The notes under the pieces are model-generated. The model was given only the letters and a program-made list of their open reading frames with translations. It was not told the origin of the DNA and did no database searches. 64,000 nucleotides of DNA from Lachnospiraceae bacterium (lineage in GTDB: Bacteria; Bacillota; Clostridia; Lachnospirales; Lachnospiraceae): the NCBI GenBank assembly GCA_902363835.1, contig CABJBM010000015.1:62001-126000 (forward strand). Reading direction: 5' to 3'. The translations under genes and the position numbers were made by a program. This document shows, one piece after another, positions 1 through 9,251 of this stretch; the stretch's first letter is position 1, and each line of letters starts with the position of its first letter.

Positions 1-2
1 AT

Positions 3-659
3 CAGGCATTAACCTATGAAGCGAAGACAGTGGATGTTTCTGAAACCGGATTAGCCTTCTGGTCGGAAAAGCCCATTTATCTCCCGGAAAATGAAACCGT
101 GAAGTTTGAAATCACCACATCCTGCTATAAAGCCAGGCTGGAGGGAACGGTTGTTTATGTGAAGGAGCAGAGCGGGGGCTGGCGGTATTCCGCAGCTGTC
201 CAGGCAGTTGACAATGAAAACAAACGTCAGTACATGCAGGTCATATATGACAGGACCCATTCTCTTCCCATGCAGCTGGATTTATGGATCACTGCCTATG
301 ACGATATGATGAGAAATGTAAAAAGGCGGCTGAAACAGCCGTTTTCAGACAAAAGAAAGCTGCCCAGGATCCCCTTGGGCAGAGAAGTCACTTTTACAAA
401 TGGGGCTGTCTGCAGGCTGGTGGATTTTAATTACCGCTATTTTTCAGTTACCGGCTTTCACGATAACGGAGGCCAGGAAGCTGAGTTCATCTACAAAACA
501 GAAAGCGGAATTCCTCTGGTCCTGAAACGGACCGGGACATACATACAGCGTTCCTCAAAGGAACTTTTGTCAGTTGTGAACTTAAAGGAACTTATAGGAA
601 AGAATCAGATCAATCAGGTTTTGGATGACATAACAAATACAGGGGAAAAAGAGGGTTAA
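3..659 (+). CDS. PilZ-domain protein, 5' end cut by window edge
   Basis: The reading frame is already open at base 3 and a GTG at 30 lies inside the domain, so the true start is upstream of the window. The visible part begins with a PilZ core carrying the D-x-S-x-x-G signature (DVSETG), the half of the cyclic-di-GMP site that follows the RxxxR loop; the RxxxR is not in the window. A second basic segment follows (KRRLKQPF, then KRKLPRIPLG). PilZ domains bind c-di-GMP and are often fused to the C terminus of BcsA-like family 2 glycosyltransferases. The residues after the PilZ core (LPMQLDLWITAYDDM) recall that arrangement, but the catalytic part cannot be seen. The gene ends 3 bases before the next one, so they are probably co-transcribed. 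The PilZ call is firm; fusion to a glycosyltransferase is inference. Confidence 0.7.
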   Translation, partial: QALTYEAKTVDVSETGLAFWSEKPIYLPENETVKFEITTSCYKARLEGTVVYVKEQSGGWRYSAAVQAVDNENKRQYMQVIYDRTHSLPMQLDLWITAYDDMMRNVKRRLKQPFSDKRKLPRIPLGREVTFTNGAVCRLVDFNYRYFSVTGFHDNGGQEAEFIYKTESGIPLVLKRTGTYIQRSSKELLSVVNLKELIGKNQINQVLDDITNTGEKEG

Positions 660-662
660 AGG

Positions 663-2531
663 ATGAACGTTACAGTCCATAGTATCATGGCAACGGTGCT
701 TTTGTGCTCCCTGTCCGGATATATGATGTTTGTAAGGACAAAGCTAAGGCTGCAGACGGAATTTGTTCCTGTTTTTGTCTGCTCGGCAATTACCTGTGCT
801 GTTTACTTATGGGGTCTGGCGGGCTTTTTGCTTCCGGGATCAGCAGTTGTGCTTGCAGCAGGAATCTTCTTGTTTGTCTTTTATTTAACAAGGTTGATCA
901 GGAAGAAATCCTATAGAAGTTTCCGCCTTCCCCTGTTTCAGGCAGGGTTCTTCCTTGGGGGACTGTTCTTTTTTCAGCTTCTGCTGACCAGCAGGCTGAT
1001 CCATTATGACAATTTTTCCCACTGGGCTGTTGTGGTCAAGCAGATGCTCAGCACCAATGCATTTCCTGATGCAGCCTCAGCTTTGATTGATTTTAAAAAT
1101 TATCCGCTGGGCACTTCCTCATTTCTGTATTTTATCTGCCGTTTCGCCGGAAACTCCCAGGGGATCATGCTGGCAGGCCAGGCAATCCTGGTTTTTTCCT
1201 GCTTCTATGCCCTGTTCGGGGTGATAAGGGAAAAGAGGAGATTTCTGCTGTTCGCTTTTCTGGCTGCAGGGTGTTCCGCATTGTCTGTATTTAACATCAC
1301 CATACGGATCACCAACCTGCTGGTTGATTTTCTTCTTCCTGTTTATACCCTTGTGATATTTGTGATGGCATACAGATATCAAAGGGAAATAAAAAAGGCC
1401 TGTATCAGCATCATACCCGCAGCAGGGCTTTTAATGATCATAAAAAATACAGGAACCATATTTGCGGCAATTGGTTTTTTGTATCTGATCTATGTCTGGT
1501 TAAAGAACAGAGATAAGCCATTTTGGAAAAACGGACTGAACGTGCTTTTTTCCATTGGAGCAGCCTTTATTCCATATCTGTTATGGAACCTTCATATGGC
1601 AGTGGGATTCCAGGGCATAGAAAACAAGTTTGAAGTATCCGTCGATACCATCTCCGGTATTTCCGGCGGGAAAAGCCCGGAAGAGGTGCACTTGATCATG
1701 GATCTGTTTGCCAAATCCGTGTTTGACATTACCAGCCGCCCTGCCATGGGGATTCTGGGCTTTAACGCCGCAGCCATAATTGCCAGTGTATTTGCAGCCG
1801 TCATATTAAAGAAGAGCTGGAATCTGTGGAAGGCGCTGATTGCATTAAATCTGGTTCTTGCAGGTTATTATCTTGGTATACTTGCCCTTTATATTTTCTC
1901 CATGCCACTTGATGAGGCTTTAAGGCTGGCCGGGTTTGAACGTTATGCATCCAGCATTGTTGTTTTGTTCGCAGGAGGGCTGGTGCTGTGCGCCACTGTT
2001 GATATTGAAAATTCGTTTTATTACAGATGTGGTGAGCTGCCGGACTACAAGGCTTTTAAAACCGTGGAGAGCAAGAACCGGTACCAAGAGTGCGTTATCT
2101 TTTTTACGGCTCTGGCAATCGCCCTGCTGATGTCGGAATACAACGGCATGCAGGCCATCCGGAGGACCTATAAACACACCCTTCCCTATAAGGTATATCA
2201 GGTTACAGGGGACCGCTGGTATTCCGGAGGAAAGGTGGATGAAAGCAGGTATTTGTTTTATGCATCGGATGCAGACGGCCAGGTAACAGATTATTACCTG
2301 CAGTACATAGGGAAATACATGCTTTATGCATCCAATGTAGACGGCATTTGCCGGTTTTATGGGGATAACCTGATTCATCTCTTAAGCAGCTATGATTACC
2401 TGGTTATGGTTGAAAGCGATAGGGAGGCAAAATATCTGCTGAAAAGGTATTTTGGCGTTTCCGGACAAGAAGGGATCTATAGGATCATTCATTCTCAGGA
2501 GGGTCTGACCCTTGAACTGACGGAGGAATGA
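663..2531 (+). CDS. Large polytopic membrane protein, putative GT-C-like envelope enzyme
   Basis: A 622-residue protein with about ten to twelve hydrophobic membrane segments over residues 1-470 and a soluble C-terminal tail of about 150 residues. An acidic and aromatic loop after the third or fourth segment (HYDNFSHWAVVVKQML) resembles the first extracytoplasmic loop of GT-C fold glycosyltransferases and O-antigen-type membrane enzymes, where an Asp or Glu is catalytic. I do not recognise the family securely. The start ATG lies 3 bases after the PilZ gene and has a GAGGG upstream. Pairing with a PilZ protein suggests c-di-GMP-controlled synthesis or modification of a surface polysaccharide. 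A hairpin terminator follows. Confidence 0.6.
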   Translation: MNVTVHSIMATVLLCSLSGYMMFVRTKLRLQTEFVPVFVCSAITCAVYLWGLAGFLLPGSAVVLAAGIFLFVFYLTRLIRKKSYRSFRLPLFQAGFFLGGLFFFQLLLTSRLIHYDNFSHWAVVVKQMLSTNAFPDAASALIDFKNYPLGTSSFLYFICRFAGNSQGIMLAGQAILVFSCFYALFGVIREKRRFLLFAFLAAGCSALSVFNITIRITNLLVDFLLPVYTLVIFVMAYRYQREIKKACISIIPAAGLLMIIKNTGTIFAAIGFLYLIYVWLKNRDKPFWKNGLNVLFSIGAAFIPYLLWNLHMAVGFQGIENKFEVSVDTISGISGGKSPEEVHLIMDLFAKSVFDITSRPAMGILGFNAAAIIASVFAAVILKKSWNLWKALIALNLVLAGYYLGILALYIFSMPLDEALRLAGFERYASSIVVLFAGGLVLCATVDIENSFYYRCGELPDYKAFKTVESKNRYQECVIFFTALAIALLMSEYNGMQAIRRTYKHTLPYKVYQVTGDRWYSGGKVDESRYLFYASDADGQVTDYYLQYIGKYMLYASNVDGICRFYGDNLIHLLSSYDYLVMVESDREAKYLLKRYFGVSGQEGIYRIIHSQEGLTLELTEE

Positions 2532-2547
2532 GATATATACAAAAAGT

Positions 2548-2606
2548 GCCGCTTCATAAGGAATGAGGTCTGTTGATTGATCATTCCTTGTGAAGCGGCT
2601 TTGTAT
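2548..2606 (+). terminator. Rho-independent terminator after the PilZ/membrane operon
   Basis: A 19-bp inverted repeat has arms 2548-2566 and 2581-2599 with one G-U pair and a 14-base loop. It is followed by a short T-rich run (TTTGTATT). Confidence 0.75.
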
Positions 2607-2736
2607 TAGTTAAAATCTGAACTGGTCCATAAGTTCCTTTAAAGCTGCCGTAGTGGAATAGGTCCGCACCGGAAGCTTTTCTTTAAAACAATTGTGTTAA
2701 TAATTTATAAGCAATCTATCAAATGTTGCAAAAAAG

Positions 2737-2769
2737 TTGACGCGCACAAGAAGTACGTGCTGCTATAAT
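2737..2769 (+). promoter_or_regulatory. Promoter of the PRD regulator/PTS operon
   Basis: TTGACG (2737-2742) and TATAAT (2764-2769) are 21 bases apart, longer than the usual 17. The -10 is of the extended type (TGC directly before TATAAT), which can compensate for a weak -35. A GAGAGGGG ribosome site precedes the ATG at 2818. Confidence 0.55.
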
Positions 2770-2817
2770 ATGTATAACAGACAATGAAATACAGAAAGAG
2801 AGGGGTAATTAAGCGAT

Positions 2818-4839
2818 ATGACCGGTCGGCAAATGGATATTCTATACTACCTGCGGGAACAGGAAGATTTTGTAACTGTTTCAGAAATCTCCCATGTGAT
2901 TCAAGTGTCTGTAACAACCATAAGAAATGAATTAAACATGATTCAGGATGCCATTGATAAAGCGAACCTGGGAAAAATCTGCAAAAAACCCAATAAGGGT
3001 ATTAAGCTTGAGATGGTTGAAGAGGCATGGAACCAATTATTGTTCCTGTCGGAGGAATTACAGCTGAACAATGATATCCCTGAAGCTAAATATCAAATTA
3101 TTTATTATTTGCTGACAAACCATAATTTGAGCTTATCTTATATCCAGAAAAAGTTTTACATAAGCCGCTCTTCCATGGAAAGGCTGCTTCCTGATTTAAA
3201 AAAGTGGTTTCAATTATACGGAATTGATTTTGAAAAGAAAAGGGGAAAAGGTTTTCAAATTAAATATGAAGAATTCCAATGGCGCTTTGCTATGTGGAAT
3301 CTCTTCTTAAGTGTAAAGCAGGAAAACAGTAAGGACTTTTTGCCGGGAAAACAGATGGAATACCAGGCAAGTGAATATTCCTTCATTGAAAGCTTTCTAA
3401 AGGGGTTTGATACTTCCGGAGTTAACAGGGCCATATATCATCTGGAGGAAGCTTATGGGTTTTCTTATGGGTATGAAGCACACATTCAGATGTTTTTCCT
3501 GTTATCCCTTTGTATTATTCGTTCCAGGCAAAAACATATGGTACAGTTTCCGGCAGCCCCTCCGGTTAAAGTATCGGGTGAATTTTCCACAATGATAAAA
3601 GAAGAGCTTATAAAAATGCTGGAAATCTGTTATCAAATGAAATTGGATTTTAATGAACGGGATTACGTTGGGTTTGTTGTGGAGATCTCGGACATACAAA
3701 AGTTTCACAGTATGGATGGAATGTCTGTATGCCAGGCAGAGAATCTGGAGTTGTGTTATTTTACATTTCGCATGGTGTCTTTAATGAGCGATATTGTAAA
3801 CGTAAACCTAAGGTCAGATACGTTCTTTCTGGAAAACCTGTTTCTGCAGCTCCATTCCATGATACCAAGGTTAAGATACAATATAAGAACGGAAAATCCG
3901 CTCCTTAAGCAGGTAAAACAGCGGTATCCCAATATTTTCACAGCAATATCCGCTGTCAGCGTTTATTTTCAAAAGGAACTTGGCCTGGATATCAATGAAC
4001 ATGAGATGTGCACATTAGCGCTGCTGCTTGGAGGCGCAATTGAAAGAAGCTTATCAACCGTTGCTGCCTGCGTTGTGTGTGATTATGGCTTAGGCATATC
4101 CCAGTTGCTGAAGGAGCAATTGGAACGTACCATTAGTGATATAAAAATTGTAGATGTTCTTTCTGTCAGGGATCTTAAAAAGATTGTCCATATACCTTGT
4201 GACCTGATCATTACCACCATTCAGTTAAAAAACATTTGCTACGGAAAAACGGTGGTTACAGTAGAGCATCTTTTAACAGCCAATGATATTAAAAACATTG
4301 AGGATGCCATGAAACTGGTTCGCAGAAGGAACATAAAAAACAGGCAGCATTGCAGTAAGTTAAGTATCAGCAAAAACCTGTTTTATGAGGAATTCATGTT
4401 TCTTCATATGGAGGCCATGGATAAACAAAGCCTTATAAGTCTTCTATGCAAAAAGCTGACTGAGGCGGGTTATGTGACGGATCAGTTCCTTCCGTCGGTC
4501 ATGGAACATGAAGTAACGGCTCCAACCGCACTTGGAAAAGGGATTGCATTGCCCCACGGATTTGCAAAGTATGTCATGCGGCCTACAGTGGCCATTGCAA
4601 CACTTGCAGCTCCTATTTTGTGGCAGGGAAAGGAAAAGGTTGACGTTATTTTCCTTTTGGCCTTTAATCTTGATGAAGCAGTTGGTATGAAGGAAGAGAC
4701 CATAAAGTTCTACAGTGTTTTTTTGGACCTTCTGGATGAGGTGCAGAATATCAGCGAAATCAGACAGGCCGATGATCCGGAGGCGTTGGCAGAATTGATG
4801 AATCAAAAAATCATGAATGCAGTTGTATTGGAGGAATAA
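2818..4839 (+). CDS. PRD-containing PTS regulator (MtlR/LicR type)
   Basis: A 673-residue transcription activator controlled by PTS phosphorylation. Domain order: HTH_11 (about 1-60), a second Mga-like helix-turn-helix (about 80-165), two PRD domains (about 185-290 and 300-400), an EIIB-like P-loop with Cys421 in CDYGLGIS, and a C-terminal fructose/mannitol-type EIIA with His580 in ALPHG. PRD histidines are phosphorylated by HPr and by EIIB, coupling transcription to sugar availability. The protein is full length for the family. It has its own promoter and lies 21 bases upstream of the EIIA gene, so it most likely activates the adjoining PTS operon. The exact sugar cannot be read from the sequence. 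Confidence 0.9.
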   Translation: MTGRQMDILYYLREQEDFVTVSEISHVIQVSVTTIRNELNMIQDAIDKANLGKICKKPNKGIKLEMVEEAWNQLLFLSEELQLNNDIPEAKYQIIYYLLTNHNLSLSYIQKKFYISRSSMERLLPDLKKWFQLYGIDFEKKRGKGFQIKYEEFQWRFAMWNLFLSVKQENSKDFLPGKQMEYQASEYSFIESFLKGFDTSGVNRAIYHLEEAYGFSYGYEAHIQMFFLLSLCIIRSRQKHMVQFPAAPPVKVSGEFSTMIKEELIKMLEICYQMKLDFNERDYVGFVVEISDIQKFHSMDGMSVCQAENLELCYFTFRMVSLMSDIVNVNLRSDTFFLENLFLQLHSMIPRLRYNIRTENPLLKQVKQRYPNIFTAISAVSVYFQKELGLDINEHEMCTLALLLGGAIERSLSTVAACVVCDYGLGISQLLKEQLERTISDIKIVDVLSVRDLKKIVHIPCDLIITTIQLKNICYGKTVVTVEHLLTANDIKNIEDAMKLVRRRNIKNRQHCSKLSISKNLFYEEFMFLHMEAMDKQSLISLLCKKLTEAGYVTDQFLPSVMEHEVTAPTALGKGIALPHGFAKYVMRPTVAIATLAAPILWQGKEKVDVIFLLAFNLDEAVGMKEETIKFYSVFLDLLDEVQNISEIRQADDPEALAELMNQKIMNAVVLEE

Positions 4840-4860
4840 AAACAGAGGAGGAGCCTAACT

Positions 4861-5343
4861 ATGGCGGCACATGTAACACATATGACAATAGAGGATGTGA
4901 TTCAGCGCTCATGTATTAACCTGCACTTAACCGGCAGGACAAAAGAAGAAATCATAATGGAAATGACGGATATGTTTTTTAATGCCGGAGCCCTGTCTTC
5001 CAAAGAACTTTTCTTAAAGGATGTGTATCAAAGGGAAATGGAGGGGCCAACCGGAATCGGCAATCAGGTAGCAATTCCCCATGGGAAGTCAGATGCGGTT
5101 GTCCGTACTTCCATGGCAGTTGGCAGGGCAGATTATGAGATTGAGTGGGAAACACTGGGTGATGGAAAAAGCAGGGTGTTTGTTATGTTTGCTGTTAATA
5201 GTGCAGACAAATCGGAACTGGTTTCACTATTATCACAGGTAGCAGTTGCATTATGTGATGATAAGGTTATAGAAACATTATTATTGACGGAAGATGTGGA
5301 AGAAATCTTCACACTATTCAATCACAAGGAGGGAAGCAAGTGA
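4861..5343 (+). CDS. PTS EIIA component, fructose family
   Basis: A 160-residue cytoplasmic phosphocarrier of the PTS_EIIA_2 family. His74 in the IPHGKS motif is the expected site that accepts phosphate from HPr. An AGAGGAGGAG ribosome site precedes the ATG. The stop overlaps the EIIB start by 4 bases, implying translational coupling. The similar EIIA domain at the end of the upstream regulator suggests common ancestry of the two domains. Confidence 0.9.
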   Translation: MAAHVTHMTIEDVIQRSCINLHLTGRTKEEIIMEMTDMFFNAGALSSKELFLKDVYQREMEGPTGIGNQVAIPHGKSDAVVRTSMAVGRADYEIEWETLGDGKSRVFVMFAVNSADKSELVSLLSQVAVALCDDKVIETLLLTEDVEEIFTLFNHKEGSK

Positions 5344-5657
5344 AAATTGTCGGTGTAGCAGCCTGTACGGCAGGGATCGCCCATACCTATATGGCGCGGG
5401 AAAAACTGATAAAAGGGGCGAAAGCCAGGGGGCATGATGCCAAAGTTGAAACTCAGGGCACCATAGGTACGGAACATAAGCTTACGGATCGGGATATCCT
5501 GGAAGCTGATGTGGTAATTCTGGCAGTGGATGTAAAGATCTCAGGAGAGGAACGGTTTAAGGGGAAACCGGTCATCCGCGTAGGAACAGCTGTTGTGATT
5601 AAAAATGCGATTGGATTCATAGAAAAAGTGGAGAAGGCAATATCAAGCAAAAAATAA
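5340..5657 (+). CDS. PTS EIIB component, fructose family
   Basis: A 105-residue EIIB whose Cys9 in AACTAGIAHTYMA is the phosphorylated cysteine that passes phosphate to the incoming sugar. The GTG start overlaps the EIIA stop (GTGA) and has AAGGAGGG 7-14 bases upstream. EIIA, EIIB and EIIC are separate proteins here, unlike the fused FruA enzymes. Confidence 0.9.
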   Translation: MKIVGVAACTAGIAHTYMAREKLIKGAKARGHDAKVETQGTIGTEHKLTDRDILEADVVILAVDVKISGEERFKGKPVIRVGTAVVIKNAIGFIEKVEKAISSKK

Positions 5658-5672
5658 AGGAGGAGATAAAAA

Positions 5673-6755
5673 ATGAAAGAGCATGGAGTGATAGCATTCA
5701 TTAAAAAGCATGTATTGACGGCAATTGGTTACATGATTCCTTTAGTAGTAGCTGCCGGATTGTGCATGGCGCTGGGGCAGTTTATTGACGGCGATGTCCG
5801 TAATTCCACATCTGGTATCGGTTACTTTTTATACAAGGCAGGCGGATTTGGTATGTCTGCGGTAGTTCCTGTAATCACTGCCGGCGTGGCCTATTCCATG
5901 GCAGACAAACCAGGAATCGCGCCGGGACTTATCTTGGGCTTTATCTGTACGGAGATCAAAGCCGGTTTTATCGGAGGTATTGTAGCCGGTTTTTTAGTCG
6001 GCTATCTGGTGCTGACTATTAAGAAATACATAAAACTTCCTCAGAATATGCAGGGGTTAATGCCTGTCATGGTAATCCCTGTACTGACCACTGCCGTTGC
6101 CGGAATATTAATGTTTACAGTTGTAGGTCAGCCATTTGCATGGCTTCAGGTAACACTCACTTCTGCAATCTCAAGTCTTCAAAGCGGTTCAAAGTTTGTA
6201 TTTGGAGCTGTACTGGGAGGGATGGCCTGCTTTGACTTTGGAGGGCCTGTAAACAAGACCATGTCCACATTTGTCAATGGACTGATGATTGACGGTGTCA
6301 TTGAGCCGGAAGCGGTGAAGTTTGTTGGCTCCATGATTCCTCCTTTTGGCATTGCCGTTTCCTGTCTGCTTACCAGGAATAAATATACCAGAGCTGAAAA
6401 AGAAGCTTTGAAGGCTGCTGTTCCTATGGGCTTTTGTATGATTACCGAAGGTGTTATTCCAATCGCTGCAAGGGATCTGGTCAGAGTGGTTTTTGCATGT
6501 GTCTGCGGTTCTGCGGTGGCAGGTGGTTTATCCATGACCTGGGGCTGTGGTTCTCCGGTACCACATGGGGGGATGCTCTCGGTTCCTCTGTTCACCAATC
6601 CGGTGAAATTCTGCCTGGCGCTGGCTATCGGCAGTGTGATTACAGGCGTGATTTTATCGGCAATCAAGAAAAAGGTGACGGAAGAGGATGAAGATTTTGA
6701 AGATCTGGGAACTGTAACCGCTGATATGGAAGAAATTAAAATAGAAATGATTTGA
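5673..6755 (+). CDS. PTS EIIC component, fructose family permease
   Basis: A 360-residue polytopic membrane protein with about nine or ten hydrophobic segments, matching fructose-type EIIC. Recognisable elements are the N-terminal LTAIGYMIPLVVAAGL segment, DFGGPVNKT in the middle and GFCMITEGVIP in the C-terminal half, a conserved Glu-containing region of this family. It imports the sugar while EIIB phosphorylates it. A strong AAAGGAGGAG site precedes the ATG. The acidic C-terminal tail (TEEDEDFEDL) is cytoplasmic. Confidence 0.9.
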   Translation: MKEHGVIAFIKKHVLTAIGYMIPLVVAAGLCMALGQFIDGDVRNSTSGIGYFLYKAGGFGMSAVVPVITAGVAYSMADKPGIAPGLILGFICTEIKAGFIGGIVAGFLVGYLVLTIKKYIKLPQNMQGLMPVMVIPVLTTAVAGILMFTVVGQPFAWLQVTLTSAISSLQSGSKFVFGAVLGGMACFDFGGPVNKTMSTFVNGLMIDGVIEPEAVKFVGSMIPPFGIAVSCLLTRNKYTRAEKEALKAAVPMGFCMITEGVIPIAARDLVRVVFACVCGSAVAGGLSMTWGCGSPVPHGGMLSVPLFTNPVKFCLALAIGSVITGVILSAIKKKVTEEDEDFEDLGTVTADMEEIKIEMI

Positions 6756-6770
6756 CAAAGGGAGAAGAAA

Positions 6771-7634
6771 ATGCTGATTAATATGAATGAAATGCTGAAA
6801 GTCGCAGAAAAACACCAATTTGCAGTTGGAGCTTTTAATGCTACGGAAAGTTCTCTGTTCCGGGCTGTTGTGGAGGAAGCTGAGAACAGTAATTCTCCTG
6901 CGATTATTCAGGTGGCCCCAGGGGAGTTCGATTTTGCCACAAGGGAATTCTATACATATGTAAAGGAAAGGCTGGCAGAAAGCAGAGTGCCATTTGTGCT
7001 CCATCTGGATCATGGAAAATCTCTGGAGCACTGTATGAAGGCAATCCAGGCCGGATTTACTTCTGTCATGATCGATGGTTCCGAACTTTCGTATGAGGAA
7101 AACATCCGGATTTCAAAGGAAGTAACAGAACTTGCACATATGGTAAATGTATCAGTAGAAGGAGAAATAGGAACCATTGGGGTCATGGATAATTCCGATG
7201 AAGGAGGAGTCAGAAATGTGACTTATACAAATCCGGAAGATGTAACGGAATTTGTTTCCCAAACCAATGTAGACTGCCTTGCTATTGCAATTGGTACGGC
7301 ACATGGAATATATCCCAAGGAATTTAAACCAAAGCTGCGGCTTCAGCTATTGAGAGAGATAAAGGCTGTATCTTCTGTTCCCCTGGTTCTTCACGGTGGA
7401 AGCAACAACCCGGATGAAGAAATACGGGAGGCGTGTAAAATCGGAATACGGAAAGTAAATATATCCAGTGATTTCAAATATGCTTTTTTTAAGAAAGTAA
7501 ATGAAGTAATTGAAGAAACCGGAGGCTTTATACCTGCTAAAGTATTTACACCGGGAATTCTTGAGGCACGTAAGGTGATTCGGCAAAAGATGGAGTTATT
7601 TGGTTCCCTGGGAAAAGCGGAATGTTACAGGTAG
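6771..7634 (+). CDS. Class II ketose-bisphosphate aldolase
   Basis: A 287-residue Zn-dependent aldolase of the FbaA/GatY/KbaY family. HLDHG at residues 78-82 supplies catalytic Asp80 and zinc ligand His81. The GTAHG and LHGG motifs further along supply other zinc ligands and the phosphate site. The usual LHGGSG reads LHGGSN here. Such enzymes cleave a ketose (bis)phosphate to DHAP and an aldehyde. Its place inside a PTS operon next to an alcohol dehydrogenase suggests the cleaved sugar phosphate is not plain fructose-1,6-bisphosphate. Tagatose-, fructose- or deoxyketose-phosphate are possible substrates. Confidence 0.88.
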   Translation: MLINMNEMLKVAEKHQFAVGAFNATESSLFRAVVEEAENSNSPAIIQVAPGEFDFATREFYTYVKERLAESRVPFVLHLDHGKSLEHCMKAIQAGFTSVMIDGSELSYEENIRISKEVTELAHMVNVSVEGEIGTIGVMDNSDEGGVRNVTYTNPEDVTEFVSQTNVDCLAIAIGTAHGIYPKEFKPKLRLQLLREIKAVSSVPLVLHGGSNNPDEEIREACKIGIRKVNISSDFKYAFFKKVNEVIEETGGFIPAKVFTPGILEARKVIRQKMELFGSLGKAECYR

Positions 7635-7646
7635 AGGAGTATATGT

Positions 7647-8837
7647 ATGATAAATTTTAGGTTTTCCAATACAACCGAAATTGTATTTGGAAGAAACACT
7701 CAGAGTCTGATAGGGGAGAATATCAGAAAGTACAGCGATTGTAAAAAGGTCCTGATCGTATATGGCTCTGACCGGATAAAAAAGAACGGACTTTTCGACA
7801 CCGTTGTCAAAGCTCTGAATGAAGAAGGTTTTTGTTACTGTGAATTGGGAGGTGTCCGGCCAAATCCCAGGCTTGGTCTTGTGAAACAGGGAATTGAACT
7901 GTGCCAAAGCGAAAAGGTGGGCTTTATTCTTGCCATCGGAGGCGGCAGCTGCATTGATACTGCAAAAGCCATTGGCGTAGGAGTACCTTATGAAGGGGAT
8001 GTATGGGATTTTTTTCTTGGGAAAGAAGTTCCCCAAAAAACGCTGCCAACTGCAGCAATCTTGACGATCCCTGCGGCAGGAAGTGAAGCAAGCCTGAGTT
8101 CAGTAATTACAAATGAGGATGGCTGGTATAAAAAAAGCATTAATTTGGACTTGATCCGCCCGGTCTTTTCTATCATTAATCCGGAATTAACCTTTAGCTT
8201 ACCCCCGTATCAGATCAGCTGCGGAGTTGTGGATATGATGACTCATATCATGGAACGGTATTTTACAAATACTGCTAACGTAGATTTAACAGACAGATTA
8301 TGCGAGGCTGCCTTGAAAAGCATTATTGTAAACGGACTGGCAACCCTAAAAGAACCTGATCATTATGATACAAGAGCTGAAATTGTATGGGCCGGAACAT
8401 TAGCTCACAATGGGCTGTTAAATACCGGGCGTGAACAGGACTGGGCTTCTCACAGAATTGCATTGGAAATGAGCGGTAAGTACGATATTGCTCATGGGGC
8501 AAGTCTGTCCATTGTTTATCCTGCCTGGATGGAATATGTATACAGCCATGATAAAAACAGGTTTGTCCAATTTGCAGTAAAGGTATGGGATGTAGACATG
8601 TCCTATGGAAAGACGGATGAAATCTGCCTGGAAGGTATTCGGAGGATGCGTGAATACTTTAAAAAGCTGGGCATGCCTCTCACTTTTGCTGATGCAGGAC
8701 TTCCCACCGATGCTTTTGAGGAAATGGCAGATAAAGCTACCTTCAAAGACACAATTCCTGTGGGGAATTTTGTTAAAATAGGGAAAAGGGAAATGATTGA
8801 TATCTATAAGCTTTGTACAAAGGAAATTAAACTATAG
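7647..8837 (+). CDS. Iron-containing alcohol dehydrogenase (type III)
   Basis: A 396-residue Fe-ADH resembling NAD(P)H-dependent butanol dehydrogenases. The nucleotide-binding GGGS is at residues 98-101. The four expected metal ligands are present: Asp196, His200, His269 and His283. It reduces aldehydes to alcohols or the reverse. GAGGAG lies 9 bases before the ATG at 7647. As the last gene of the PTS/aldolase operon it may remove an aldehyde released by the aldolase, for example lactaldehyde or glycolaldehyde; this is inference. A terminator follows at 8941. Confidence 0.88.
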   Translation: MINFRFSNTTEIVFGRNTQSLIGENIRKYSDCKKVLIVYGSDRIKKNGLFDTVVKALNEEGFCYCELGGVRPNPRLGLVKQGIELCQSEKVGFILAIGGGSCIDTAKAIGVGVPYEGDVWDFFLGKEVPQKTLPTAAILTIPAAGSEASLSSVITNEDGWYKKSINLDLIRPVFSIINPELTFSLPPYQISCGVVDMMTHIMERYFTNTANVDLTDRLCEAALKSIIVNGLATLKEPDHYDTRAEIVWAGTLAHNGLLNTGREQDWASHRIALEMSGKYDIAHGASLSIVYPAWMEYVYSHDKNRFVQFAVKVWDVDMSYGKTDEICLEGIRRMREYFKKLGMPLTFADAGLPTDAFEEMADKATFKDTIPVGNFVKIGKREMIDIYKLCTKEIKL

Positions 8838-8940
8838 CACTTAGAATATAATTAGAACCGGATCAGGAGATAATTTGACTGGCCACTGGAATGCCGGGCA
8901 GATGAATCTTTGCAATAAAGTGAATTTTAATATTTAAGAA

Positions 8941-8981
8941 ACGGGAGCGCCTTGTCTGAATACCGGCTGCTCCCGTTTTTG
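8941..8981 (+). terminator. Rho-independent terminator after the PTS/aldolase operon
   Basis: Arms ACGGGAGC (8941-8948) and GCTCCCGT (8969-8976), with extra GCC/GGC pairing inside, are followed by five T. Confidence 0.8.
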
Positions 8982-9251
8982 CGTGGGCGGATAACTCTTT
9001 ACAGAGGAAGCTTTCAGAGTTCCGGTTGCCTGATACGGGAAAGGTAAGCAACCTATGAAGATTATTTTGAAAGCAGATCATTAATAAAGTGAGGAAATCG
9101 CTTTTGCCAAAAAAAGACTTGCTACTAAAATAATTATAATTAAATACATATTAACTAAAATGATTTTATATAATGTATTGAAAATGTATATACCATATAA
9201 AAAGTTCAAGTGTTAATTGTGTAGTTTGCACGTAAAAAGGGGGTATTATTT
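8982..9251. other. AT-rich leader upstream of the EIIBC gene
   Basis: No gene is visible. A small GGTTGC...GCAACC inverted repeat lies near 9022-9051. From 9120 to 9215 the sequence is extremely AT-rich, with several TATAAT-like hexamers (9135, 9169) but no -35 at correct spacing, so I cannot place the promoter. The ribosome site is AAAAAGGGGG, 5-15 bases before ATG 9252. Confidence 0.4.

Noticed and set aside
1920..2378. 152-codon reverse-strand frame
   Set aside because: Lies wholly within the membrane-protein gene, has no ribosome site and its residues do not resemble a protein family; a codon-bias shadow.
6179..6667. 162-codon reverse-strand frame over the EIIC gene
   Set aside because: Antisense shadow of a well-recognised PTS gene.
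9119..9201. Possible EIIBC promoter from several TATAAT-like hexamers
   Set aside because: No -35 box at 15-19 bases from any of them; the region is simply AT-rich.
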